Below, piece after piece: positions 51,380-63,760 of a stretch of 64,000 nt of DNA. The position numbers were made by a program, and so were the translations under genes. The notes under the pieces are model-generated. The model made no database searches, was not told the DNA's origin, and saw nothing but the letters and a program-made list of their open reading frames with translations. Each line of letters starts with the position of its first letter. Within the stretch, counting starts at the first letter, position 1. Source of the stretch: Panagrolaimus kolymaensis (Eukaryota; Nematoda; Chromadorea; Rhabditida; Panagrolaimidae); NCBI GenBank assembly GCA_028622995.1, contig JAJQJQ010000002.1, forward strand, positions 7,254,001-7,318,000, in the 5' to 3' direction.

Positions 51380-52150
51380 ATTTTCTTAAAACATTTTTTC
51401 TAGCCCAACAACACTGTAAAGCATCGAGGGTTTTTATTTTCCCTTCATCAAATTTTTCATCCAAACTATGTTTTATTTGTTTTGGATTTTAAGTAAATTC
51501 ATAAACTATTGTTTTGTTCGAATTTTCTTAAAACATTTATCTAGCCCAACAACACTGTAAAGCATCGAGGTTTTTTATTTTCCCTTCATCAAATTTTTCA
51601 TCCAAACTATGTTTTATTTGTTTTGGATTTTAAGTAAATTCATAAACTATTTTTTTTGTTCGAATTTTCTTAAATCATTTCTCTAGCCCAACAACACTGT
51701 AAAGCATCGAGGTTTTTTATTTTCCCTTCATCAAATTTTTCATCCAAACTATGTTTTATTTGTTTTGGATTTTAAGTAAATTCATTAACTATTTTTTTTG
51801 TTCGAATTTTCTTAAAACATTTCTCTAGCCCAACAACACTGTAAAGCATCGAGGTTTTTTATTTTCCCTTCATCAAATTTTTCATCCAAACTATGTTTTA
51901 TTTGTTTTGGATTTTAAGTAAATTCATAAACTATTTTTTTTGTTCGAATTTTCTTAAAACATTTCTCTAGCCCAACAACACTGTAAAGCATCGAGGTTTT
52001 TTATTTTCCCTTCATCAAATTTTTCATCCAAACTATGTTTTATTTGTTTTGGATTTTAAGTAAATTCATAAACTATTTTTTTTGTTCGAATTTTCTTAAA
52101 ACATTTTTTCTAGCCCAACAACACTGTAAAGCATCGAGGGTTTTTATTTT
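51380..52150 (+). repeat. 710-bp duplication marked by GAGGGTTTTT
   Basis: GAGGGTTTTTATT (first T of the T6 run changed to G) occurs at 51430 and 52140, 710 bp apart. Each follows a T6-before-CTAG monomer. The monomers between carry private changes (TTAAATCATT near 51671, TTCATTAAC near 51785). Confidence 0.75.
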
Positions 52151-55109
52151 CCCTTCATCAAATTTTTCATCCAAACTATGTTTTATTTGTTTTGGATTTT
52201 AAGTAAATTCATAAACTATTTTTTTTGTTCGAATTTTCTTAAAACATTTCTCTAGCCCAACAACACTGTAAAGCATCGAGGTTTTTTATTTTCCCTTCAT
52301 CAAATTTTTCATACAAACTATGGTTTATTTGTTTTGGATTTTAAGTAAATTCATAAACTATTTTTTTTGTTCGAATTTTCTTAAAACATTTCTCTAGCCC
52401 AACAACACTGTAAAGCATCGAGGTTTTTTATTTTCCCTTCATCAAATTTTTCATCCAAACTATGGTTTATTTGTTTTGGATTTTAAGTAAATTCATAAAC
52501 TATTTTTTTTTGTTCGAATTTTCTTAAAACATTTCTCTAGCCCAACAACACTGTAAAGCATCGAGGTTTTTTATTTTCCCTTCATCAAATTTTTCATCCA
52601 AACTATGGTTTATTTGTTTTGGATTTTAAGTAAATTCATAAACTATTGTTTTGTTCGAATTTTCTTAAAACATTTATCTAGCCCAACAACACTGTAAAGC
52701 ATCGAGGTTTTTTATTTTCCCTTCATCAAATTTTTCATCCAAACTATGTTTTATTTGTTTTGGATTTTAAGTAAATTCATAAACTATTTTTTTTGTTCGA
52801 ATTTTCTTAAAACATTTATCTAGCCCAACAACACTGTAAAGCATCGAGGTTTTTTATTTTCCCTTCATCAAATTTTTCATCCAAACTATGGTTTATTTGT
52901 TTTGGATTTTAAGTAAATTCATAAACTATTTTTTTTGTTCGAATTTTCTTAAAACATTTCTCTAGCCCAACAACACTGTAAAGCATCGAGGTTTTTTATT
53001 TTCCCTTCATCAAATTTTTCATCCAAACTATGGTTTATTTGTTTTGGATTTTAAGTAAATTCATAAACTATTTTTTTTGTTCGAATTTTCTTAAAACATT
53101 TATCTAGCCCAACAACACTGTAAAGCATCGAGGTTTTTTATTTTCCCTTCATCAAATTTTTCATCCAAACTATGGTTTATTTGTTTTGGATTTTAAGTAA
53201 ATTCATAAACTATTTTTTTTGTTCGAATTTTCTTAAAACATTTCTCTAGCCCAACAACACTGTAAAGCATCGAGGTTTTTTATTTTCCCTTCATCAAATT
53301 TTTCATCCAAACTATGGTTTATTTGTTTTGGATTTTAAGTAAATTCATAAACTATTTTTTTTGTTCGAATTTTCTTAAAACATTTATCTAGCCCAACAAC
53401 ACTGTAAAGCATCGAGGTTTTTTATTTTCCCTTCATCAAATTTTTCATCCAAACTATGTTTTATTTGTTTTGGATTTTAAGTAAATTCATAAACTATTTT
53501 TTTTGTTCGAATTTTCTTAAAACATTTCTCTAGCCCAACAACACTGTAAAGCATCGAGGTTTTTTATTTTCCCTTCATCAAATTTTTCATCCAAACTATG
53601 GTTTATTTGTTTTGGATTTTAAGTAAATTCATAAACTATTTTTTTTGTTCGAATTTTCTTAAAACATTTATCTAGCCCAACAACACTGTAAAGCATCGAG
53701 GTTTTTTATTTTCCCTTCATCAAATTTTTCATCCAAACTATGTTTTATTTGTTTTGGATTTTAAGTAAATTCATAAACTATTTTTTTTGTTCGAATTTTC
53801 TTAAAACATTTCTCTAGCCCAACAACACTGTAAAGCATCGAGGTTTTTTATTTTCCCTTCATCAAATTTTTCATCCAAACTATGGTTTATTTGTTTTGGA
53901 TTTTAAGTAAATTCATAAACTATTGTTTTGTTCGAATTTTCTTAAAACATTTATCTAGCCCAACAACACTGTAAAGCATCGAGGTTTTTTATTTTCCCTT
54001 CATCAAATTTTTCATCCAAACTATGTTTTATTTGTTTTGGATTTTAAGTAAATTCATAAACTATTTTTTTTGTTCGAATTTTCTTAAAACATTTCTCTAG
54101 CCCAACAACACTGTAAAGCATCGAGGTTTTTTATTTTCCCTTCATCAAATTTTTCATCCAAACTATGGTTTATTTGTTTTGGATTTTAAGTAAATTCATA
54201 AACTATTTTTTTTGTTCGAATTTTCTTAAAACATTTCTCTAGCCCAACAACACTGTAAAGCATCGAGGTTTTTTATTTTCCCTTCATCAAATTTTTCATC
54301 CAAACTATGTTTTATTTGTTTTGGATTTTAAGTAAATTCATAAACTATTTTTTTTGTTCGAATTTTCTTAAAACATTTCTCTAGCCCAACAACACTGTAA
54401 AGCATCGAGGTTTTTTATTTTCCCTTCATCAAATTTTTCATCCAAACTATGGTTTATTTGTTTTGGATTTTAAGTAAATTCATAAACTATTTTTTTTGTT
54501 CCAATTTTCTTAAAACATTTCTCTAGCCCAACAACACTGTAAAGCTTCGAGGTTTTTTATTTTCCCTTCATCAAATTTTTCATCCAAACTATGTTTTATT
54601 TGTTTTGGATTTTAAGTAAATTCATAAACTATTTTTTTTGTTCCAATTTTCTTAAAACATTTCTCTAGCCCAACAACACTGTAAAGCATCGAGGTTTTTT
54701 ATTTTCCCTTCATCAAATTTTTCATCCAAACTATGTTTTATTTGTTTTGGATTTTAAGTAAATTCATAAACTATTTTTTTTGTTCGAATTTTCTTAAAAC
54801 ATTTCTCTAGCCCAACAACACTGTAAAGAATCGAGGTTTTTTATTTTCCCTTCATCAAATTTTTCATCCAAACTATGTTTTATTTGTTTTGGATTTTAAG
54901 TAAATTCATAAACTATTTTTTTTGTTCGAATTTTCTTAAAACATTTCTCTAGCCCAACAACACTGTAAAGCATCGAGGTTTTTTATTTTCCCTTCATCAA
55001 ATTTTTCATCCAAACTATGTTTTATTTGTTTTGGATTTTAAGTAAATTCATAAACTATTTTTTTTGTTCGAATTTTCTTAAAACATTTCTCTAGCCCAAC
55101 AACACTGTA

Positions 55110-58100
55110 AAGCATCGAGGTTTTTTATTTTCCCTTCATCAAATTTTTCATCCAAACTATGTTTTATTTGTTTTGGATTTTAAGTAAATTCATAAACTAT
55201 TGTTTTGTTCGAATTTTCTTAAAACATTTTTTCTAGCCCAACAACACTGTAAAGCATCGTGGTTTTTTATTTTCCCTTCATCAAATTTTTCATCCTAACT
55301 ATGTTTTATTTGTTTTGGATTTTAAGTAAATTCATAAACTATTTTTTTGTTCGAATTTTCTTAAAACATTTTTTCTAGCCCAATAACACTGTAAAGCATC
55401 GTGGTTTTTTATTTTCCCTTCATCAAATTTTTCATCCTAACTATGTTTTATTTGTTTTGGATTTTAAGTAAATTCATAAACTATTTTTTTTGTTCGAATT
55501 TTCTTAAAACATTTCTCTAGCCCAACAACACTGTAAAGCATCGAGGTTTTTTATTTTCCCTTCATCAAATTTTTCATCCAAACTATGGTTTATTTGTTTT
55601 GGATTTTAAGTAAATTCATAAACTATTTTTTTGTTCGAATTTTCTTAAAACATTTTTTCTAGCCCAACAACACTGTAAAGCATCGTGGTTTTTTATTTTC
55701 CCTTCATCAAATTTTTCATCCTAACTATGTTTTATTTGTTTTGGATTTTAAGTAAATTCATAAACTATTTTTTTTGTTCGAATTTTCATAAAACATTTCT
55801 CTAGCCCAACAACACTGTAAAGCATCGAGGTTTTTTATTTTCCCTTCATCAAATTTTTCATCCAAACTATGGTTTATTTGTTTTGGATTTTAAGTAAATT
55901 CATAAACTATTTTTTTTGTTCGAATTTTCTTAAAACATTTCTCTAGCCCAACAACACTGTAAAGCATCGAGGTTTTTTATTTTCCCTTCATCAAATTTTT
56001 CATCCAAACTATGGTTTATTTGTTTTGGATTTTAAGTAAATTCATAAACTATTTTTTTGTTCGAATTTTCTTAAAACATTTCTCTAGCCCAACAACACTG
56101 TAAAGCATCGAGGTTTTTTATTTTCCCTTCATCAAATTTTTCATCCAAACTATGTTTTATTTGTTTTGGATTTTAAGTAAATTCATAAACTATTGTTTTG
56201 TTCGAATTTTCTTAAAACATTTCTCTAGCCCAACAACACTGTAAAGCATCGAGGTTTTTTATTTTCCCTTCATCAAATTTTTCATCCAAACTATGTTTTA
56301 TTTGTTTTGGATTTTAAGTAAATTCATAAACTATTTTTTTTGTTCGAATTTTCTTAAAACATTTTTTCTAGCCCAACAACACTGTAAAGCATCGAGGTTT
56401 TTTATTTTCCCTTCATCAAATTTTTCATCCAAACTATGTTTTATTTGTTTTGGATTTTAAGTAAATTCATAAACTATTGTTTTGTTCGAATTTTCTTAAA
56501 ACATTTTTTCTAGCCCAACAACACTGTAAAGCATCGTGGTTTTTTATTTTCCCTTCATCAAATTTTTCATCCTAACTATGTTTTATTTGTTTTGGATTTT
56601 AAGTAAATTCATAAACTATTTTTTTTGTTCGAATTTTCTTAAAACATTTATCTAGCCCAACAACACTGTAAAGCATCGAGGTTTTTTATTTTCCCTTCAT
56701 CAAATTTTTCATCCAAACTATGGTTTATTTGTTTTGGATTTTAAGTAAATTCATAAACTATTTTTTTGTTCGAATTTTCTTAAAACATTTCTCTAGCCCA
56801 ACAACACTGTAAAGCATCGAGGTTTTTTATTTTCCCTTCATCAAATTTTTCATCCAAACTATGGTTTATTTGTTTTGGATTTTAAGTAAATTCATAAACT
56901 ATTTTTTTGTTCGAATTTTCTTAAAACATTTCTCTAGCCCAACAACACTGTAAAGCATCGAGGTTTTTTATTTTCCCTTCATCAAATTTTTCATCCAAAC
57001 TATGGTTTATTTGTTTTGGATTTTAAGTAAATTCATAAACTATTTTTTTGTTCGAATTTTCATAAAACATTTCTCTAGCCCAACAACACTGTAAAGCATC
57101 GAGGTTTTTTATTTTCCCTTCATCAAATTTTTCATCCAAACTATGGTTTATTTGTTTTGGATTTTAAGTAAATTCATAAACTATTTTTTTGTTCGAATTT
57201 TCTTAAAACATTTCTCTAGCCCAACAACACTGTAAAGCATCGAGGTTTTTTATTTTCCCTTCATCAAATTTTTCATCCAAACTATGGTTTATTTGTTTTG
57301 GATTTTAAGTAAATTCATAAACTATTTTTTTGTTCGAATTTTCTTAAAACATTTCTCTAGCCAAACAACACTGTAAAGCATCGAGGTTTTTTATTTTCCC
57401 TTCATCAAATTTTTCATCCAAACTATGATTTATTTGTTTTGGATTTTAAGTAAATTCATAAACTATTTTTTTGTTCGAATTTTCATAAAACATTTCTCTA
57501 GCCCAACAACACTGTAAAGCATCGAGGTTTTTTATTTTCCCTTCATCAAATTTTTCATCCTAACTATGTTTTATTTGTTTTGGATTTTAAGTAAATTCAT
57601 AAACTATTTTTTTTGTTCGAATTTTCTTAAAACATTTTTTCTAGCCCAACAACACTGTAAAGCATCGAAGTTTTTTATTTTCCCTTCATCAAATTTTTCA
57701 TCCAAACTATGTTTTATTTGTTTTGGATTTTAAGTAAATTCATAAACTATTGTTTTGTTCGAATTTTCTTAAAACATTTTTTCTAGCCCAACAACACTGT
57801 AAAGCATCGTGGTTTTTTATTTTCCCTTCATCAAATTTTTCATCCTAACTATGTTTTATTTGTTTTGGATTTTAAGTAAATTCATAAACTATTTTTTTGT
57901 TCGAATTTTCTTAAAACATTTTTTCTAGCCCAACAACACTGTAAAGCATCGTGGTTTTTTATTTTCCCTTCATCAAATTTTTCATCCTAACTATGTTTTA
58001 TTTGTTTTGGATTTTAAGTAAATTCATAAACTATTTTTTTTGTTCGAATTTTCTTAAAACATTTCTCTAGCCCAACAACACTGTAAAGCATCGAGGTTTT

Positions 58101-58450
58101 TTATTTTCCCTTCATCAAATTTTTCATCCAAACTATGGTTTATTTGTTTTGGATTTTAAGTAAATTCATAAACTATTTTTTTGTTCGAATTTTCTTAAAA
58201 CATTTTTTCTAGCCCAACAACACTGTAAAGCATCGTGGTTTTTTATTTTCCCTTCATCAAATTTTTCATCCTAACTATGTTTTATTTGTTTTGGATTTTA
58301 AGTAAATTCATAAACTATTTTTTTTGTTCGAATTTTCATAAAACATTTCTCTAGCCCAACAACACTGTAAAGCATCGAGGTTTTTTATTTTCCCTTCATC
58401 AAATTTTTCATCCAAACTATGGTTTATTTGTTTTGGATTTTAAGTAAATT
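55110..58450 (+). repeat. 2,550-bp-offset duplication (eighteen monomers)
   Basis: CGTGG markers at 55260, 55402 and 55686 are matched at 57810, 57952 and 58236, each exactly 2,550 bp apart. The TTGTTTT tract (55201/57751) and CATAAAAC (about 55788/58338) share the offset. The match runs from about 55110/57660 to about 55910/58460, where an eight-T tract faces a seven-T tract. The upstream copy has a private CCAATAAC near 55382 and the downstream copy a private CGAAG near 57668. A single intermediate copy at 56537 lies about halfway (1,277 and 1,273 bp). Confidence 0.87.
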
Positions 58451-59600
58451 CATAAACTATTTTTTTGTTCGAATTTTCTTAAAACATTTCTCTAGCCCAA
58501 CAACACTGTAAATCATCGAGGTTTTTTATTTTCCCTTCATCAAATTTTTCATCCAAACTATGGTTTATTTGTTTTGGATTTTAAGTAAATTCATAAACTA
58601 TTTTTTTTGTTCGAATTTTCTTAAAACATTTCTCTAGCCCAACAACACTGTAAAGCATCGAGGTTTTTTATTTTCCCTTCATCAAATTTTTCATCCAAAC
58701 TATGGTTTATTTGTTTTGGATTTTAAGTAAATTCATAAACTATTTTTTTGTTCGAATTTTCTTAAAACATTTTTTCTAGCCCAACAACACTGTAAAGCAT
58801 CGTGGTTTTTTATTTTCCCTTCATCAAATTTTTCATCCTAACTATGTTTTATTTGTTTTGGATTTTAAGTAAATTCATAAACTATTTTTTTTGTTCGAAT
58901 TTTCATAAAACATTTCTCTAGCCCAACAACACTGTAAAGCATCGAGGTTTTTTATTTTCCCTTCATCAAATTTTTCATCCAAACTATGGTTTATTTGTTT
59001 TGGATTTTAAGTAAATTCATAAACTATTTTTTTGTTCGAATTTTCTTAAAACATTTCTCTAGCCCAACAACACTGTAAATCATCGAGGTTTTTTATTTTC
59101 CCTTCATCAAATTTTTCATCCAAACTATGGTTTATTTGTTTTGGATTTTAAGTAAATTCATAAACTATTTTTTTTGTTCGAATTTTCTTAAAACATTTCT
59201 CTAGCCCAACAACACTGTAAAGCATCGAGGTTTTTTATTTTCCCTTCATCAAATTTTTCATCCAAACTATGGTTTATTTGTTTTGGATTTTAAGTAAATT
59301 CATAAACTATTTTTTTGTTCGAATTTTCTTAAAACATTTCTCTAGCCCAACAACACTGTAAATCATCGAGGTTTTTTATTTTCCCTTCATCAAATTTTTC
59401 ATCCAAACTATGGTTTATTTGTTTTGGATTTTAAGTAAATTCATAAACTATTTTTTTTGTTCGAATTTTCTTAAAACATTTCTCTAGCCCAACAACACTG
59501 TAAAGCATCGAGGTTTTTTATTTTCCCTTCATCAAATTTTTCATCCAAACTATGGTTTATTTGTTTTGGATTTTAAGTAAATTCATAAACTATTTTTTTT
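55201..59600 (+). repeat. Domain VII: seven-T monomers and CGTGG/CCTAAC haplotype
   Basis: Many units have CTA followed by seven T and GTTCG (141 bp). Eight monomers carry CATCGTGG (T at 55260, 55402, 55686, 56537, 57810, 57952, 58236 and 58803), each followed by TCATCCTAAC (A36T) in the same unit and preceded by the T6 variant. CATAAAAC is also common. AATCATCG marks three monomers near the end. A lone CCTAAC without CGTGG lies near 57560. Confidence 0.82.
58230..59370 (+). repeat. 567-bp tetramer duplication marked by CGTGG and AATCATCG
   Basis: CATCGTGG (58236 and 58803) and GTAAATCATCG (58513 and 59080) are both 567 bp apart (four monomers, one of them 141 bp). A third AATCATCG at 59363 follows 283 bp later, a partial copy of two monomers. 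This is a recent tandem tetramer. Confidence 0.85.
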
Positions 59601-61345
59601 GTTCGAATTTTCTTAAAACATTTCTCTAGCCCAACAACACTGTAAAGCATCGAGGTTTTTTATTTTCCCTTCATCAAATTTTTCATCCAAACTATGTTTT
59701 ATTTGTTTTGGATTTTAAGTAAATTCATAAACTATTTTTTTTGTTCGAATTTTCTTAAAACATTTCTCTAGCCCAACAACACTGTAAAGCTTCGAGGTTT
59801 TTTATTTTCCCTTCATCAAATTTTTCATCCAAACTATGTTTTATTTGTTTTGGATTTTAAGTAAATTCATAAACTATTGTTTTGTTCGAATTTTCATAAA
59901 ACATTTATCTAGCCCAACAACACTGTAAAGCATCGAGGTTTTTTATTTTCCCTTCATCAAATTTTTCATCCAAACTATGTTTTATTTGTTTTGGATTTTA
60001 AGTAAATTCATAAACTATTGTTTTGTTCGAATTTTCTTAAAACATTTATCTAGCCCAACAACACTGTAAAGCATCGAGGTTTTTTATTTTCCCTTCATCA
60101 AATTTTTCATCCAAACTATGTTTTATTTGTTTTGGATTTTAAGTAAATTCATAAACTATTTTTTTTGTTCGAATTTTCTTAAAACATTTATCTAGCCCAA
60201 CAACACTGTAAAGCATCGAGGTTTTTTATTTTCCCTTCATCAAATTTTTCATCCAAACTATGGTTTATTTGTTTTGGATTTTAAGTAAATTCATAAACTA
60301 TTTTTTTTGTTCGAATTTTCTTAAAACATTTCTCTAGCCCAACAACACTGTAAAGCATCGAGGTTTTTTATTTTCCCTTCATCAAATTTTTCATCCAAAC
60401 TATGTTTTATTTGTTTTGGATTTTAAGTAAATTCATAAACTATTTTTTTTGTTCGAATTTTCTTAAAACATTTATCTAGCCCAACAACACTGTAAAGCAT
60501 CGAGGTTTTTTATTTTCCCTTCATCAAATTTTTCATCCAAACTATGTTTTATTTGTTTTGGATTTTAAGTAAATTCATAAACTATTTTTTTTGTTCGAAT
60601 TTTCTTAAAACATTTTTTCTAGCCCAACAACACTGTAAAGCATCGAGGTTTTTTATTTTCCCTTCATCAAATTTTTCATCCAAACTATGTTTTATTTGTT
60701 TTGGATTTTAAGTAAATTCATAAACTATTTTTTTTGTTCGAATTTTCTTAAAACATTTCTCTAGCCCAACAACACTGTAAAGCATCGAGGTTTTTTATTT
60801 TCCCTTCATCAAATTTTTCATCCAAACTATGTTTTATTTGTTTTGGATTTTAAGTAAATTCATAAACTATTTTTTTTGTTCAAATTTTATTAAAACATTT
60901 CTCTAGCCCAACAACACTGTAAAGCATCGAGGTTTTTTATTTTCCCTTCATCAAATTTTTCATCCAAACTATGTTTTATTTGTTTTGGATTTTAAGTAAA
61001 TTCATAAACTATTTTTTTTGTTCGAATTTTCTTAAAACATTTTTTCTAGCCCAACAACACTGTAAAGCATCGAGGTTTTTTATTTTCCCTTCATCAAATT
61101 TTTCATCCAAACTATGTTTTATTTGTTTTGGATTTTAAGTAAATTCATAAACTATTTTTTTTGTTCGAATTTTCTTAAAACATTTCTCTAGCCCAACAAC
61201 ACTGTAAAGCATCGAGGTTTTTTATTTTCCATTCATCAAATTTTTCATCCAAACTATGGTTTATTTGTTTTGGATTTTAAGTAAATTCATAAACTATTTT
61301 TTTTGTTCGAATTTTCTTAAAACATTTCTCTAGCCCAACAACACT

Positions 61346-61926
61346 GTAAAGCTTCGAGGTTTTTTATTTTCCCTTCATCAAATTTTTCATCCAAACTATG
61401 TTTTATTTGTTTTGGATTTTAAGTAAATTCATAAACTATTTTTTTTGTTCGAATTTTCTAAAAACATTTCTCTAGCCCAACAACACTGTAAAGCTTCGAG
61501 GTTTTTTATTTTCCCTTCATCAAATTTTTCATCAAAACTATGTTTTATTTGTTTTGGATTTTAAGTAAATTCATAAACTATTTTTTTTGTTCGAATTTTC
61601 TTAAAACATTTCTCTAGCCCAACAACTCTGTAAAGCATCGAGGTTTTTTATTTTCCCTTCATCAAATTTTTCATCCAAACTATGGTTTATTTGTTTTGGA
61701 TTTTAAGTAAATTCATAAACTATTGTTTTGTTCGAATTTTCATAAAACATTTATCTAGCCCAACAACACTGTAAAGCATCGAGGTTTTTTATTTTCCCTT
61801 CATCAAATTTTTCATCCAAACTATGTTTTATTTGTTTTGGATTTTAAGTAAATTCATAAACTATTGTTTTGTTCGAATTTTCTTAAAACATTTATCTAGC
61901 CCAACAACACTGTAAAGCATCGAGGT
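61346..61926 (+). repeat. Right copy of the 22,526-bp-offset duplicated block
   Basis: GCTTCGAG (61353), GCTTCGAG (61495), AACTCTG (61627), TTGTTTTG (G at 61725) and TTTTCATAAAAC (C at 61741) reproduce the order and spacing seen at 38.8-39.2 kb. Private changes not in the partner include CTAAAAAC near 61459 and CATCAAAAC near 61532, which give a rough measure of time since duplication. A partial third version (GCTTCGAG at 59791 followed by G84+CATAAAAC) lies at about 59.7-60.1 kb. Confidence 0.85.
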
Positions 61927-62209
61927 TTTTTATTTTCCCTTCATTAAATTTTTCATCCAAACTATGGTTTATTTGTTTTGGATTTTAAGTAAATTCATAA
62001 ACTATTTTTTTTGTTCGAATTTTCTTAAAACATTTCTCTAGCCCAACAACACTGTAAAGCATCGAGGTTTTTTATTTTCCCTTCATCAAATTTTTCATCC
62101 AAACTATGTTTTATTTGTTTTGGATTTTAAGTAAATTCATAAACTATTTTTTTTGTTCGAATTTTCTTAAAACATTTATCTAGCCCAACAACACTGTAAA
62201 GCATCGAGG

Positions 62210-63760
62210 TTTTTTATTTTCCCTTCATCAAATTTTTCATCCAAACTATGTTTTATTTGTTTTGGATTTTAAGTAAATTCATAAACTATTTTTTTTGTTC
62301 GAATTTTCTTAAAACATTTTTTCTGGCCCAACAACACTGTAAAGCATCGAGGTTTTTTATTTTCCCTTCATCAAATTTTTCATCCAAACTATGTTTTATT
62401 TGTTTTGGATTTTAAGTAAATTCATAAACTATTTTTTTTGTTCGAATTTTCTTAAAACATTTTTTCTAGCCCAACAACACTGTAAAGCATCGAGGTTTTT
62501 TATTTTCCCTTCATCAAATTTTTCATCCAAACTATGTTTTATTTGTTTTGGATTTTAAGTAAATTCATAAACTATTTTTTTTGTTCGAATTTTCTTAAAA
62601 CATTTCTCTAGCCCAACAACACTGTAAAGCATCGAGGTTTTTTATTTTCCCTTCATCAAATTTTTCATCCAAACTATGTTTTATTTGTTTTGGATTTTAA
62701 GTAAATTCATAAACTATTTTTTTTGTTCGAATTTTATTAAAACATTTCTCTAGCCCAACAACACTGTAAAGCATCGAGGTTTTTTATTTTCCCTTCATCA
62801 AATTTTTCATCCAAACTATGGTTTATTTGTTTTGGATTTTAAGTAAATTCATAAACTATTTTTTTTGTTCGAATTTTCTTAAAACATTTCTCTAGCCCAA
62901 CAACACTGTAAAGCTTCGAGGTTTTTTATTTTCCCTTCATCAAATTTTTCATCCAAACTATGTTTTATTTGTTTTGGATTTTAAGTAAATTCATAAACTA
63001 TTTTTTTTGTTCGAATTTTCTTAAAACATTTCTCTAGCCCAACAACACTGTAAAGCATCGAGGTTTTTTATTTTCCCTTCATCAAATTTTTCATCCAAAC
63101 TATGTTTTATTTGTTTTGGATTTTAAGTAAACTCATAAACTATTTTTTTTGTTCGAATTTTCTTAAAACATTTTTTCTGGCCCAACAACACTGTAAAGCA
63201 TCGAGGTTTTTTATTTTCCCTTCATCAAATTTTTCATCCAAACTATGTTTTATTTGTTTTGGATTTTAAGTAAATTCATAAACTATTTTTTTTGTTCGAA
63301 TTTTCTTAAAACATTTTTTCTAGCCCAACAACACTGTAAAGCATCGAGGTTTTTTATTTTCCCTTCATCAAATTTTTCATCCAAACTATGTTTTATTTGT
63401 TTTGGATTTTAAGTAAATTCATAAACTATTTTTTTTGTTCGAATTTTCTTAAAACATTTCTCTAGCCCAACAACACTGTAAAGCATCGAGGTTTTTTATT
63501 TTCCCTTCATCAAATTTTTCATCCAAACTATGTTTTATTTGTTTTGGATTTTAAGTAAATTCATAAACTATTTTTTTTGTTCGAATTTTATTAAAACATT
63601 TCTCTAGCCCAACAACACTGTAAAGCATCGAGGTTTTTTATTTTCCCTTCATCAAATTTTTCATCCAAACTATGTTTTATTTGTTTTGGATTTTAAGTAA
63701 ATTCATAAACTATTTTTTTTGTTCGAATTTTCTTAAAACATTTTTTCTAGCCCAACTACA
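62210..63760 (+). repeat. 854-bp six-monomer duplication marked by CTGGCCC
   Basis: TTTCTGGCCC (A117G, removing CTAG) occurs with GG at 62325 and 63179. ATTAAAAC occurs at 62736 and 63590. Both pairs are 854 bp apart (four 142-bp and two 143-bp monomers). A T6 monomer follows each CTGGCCC unit. The second copy has private AAACTCAT near 63131 and CCCAACTACAC near 63758, outside or at the edge of the match. Confidence 0.83.

Larger units (their letters stand above)
47901..55200 (+). repeat. Domain VI: plain T44/G44 monomers, few markers
   Basis: After 47780 T46A is no longer seen. Monomers are mostly 142 bp with T44 or G44 and A113 or C113, plus scattered G84 units. Nine-T tracts (143 bp) occur near 49378 and 52503. 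Private changes include CAGATTTTTC near 50030, CAAATGTTTC near 48895, TTCATTAAC near 51785, GTTCCAATTTTC near 54500 and 54642 (adjacent monomers) and AAAGAATCG near 54830. This is the least structured part of the array. Confidence 0.65.
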
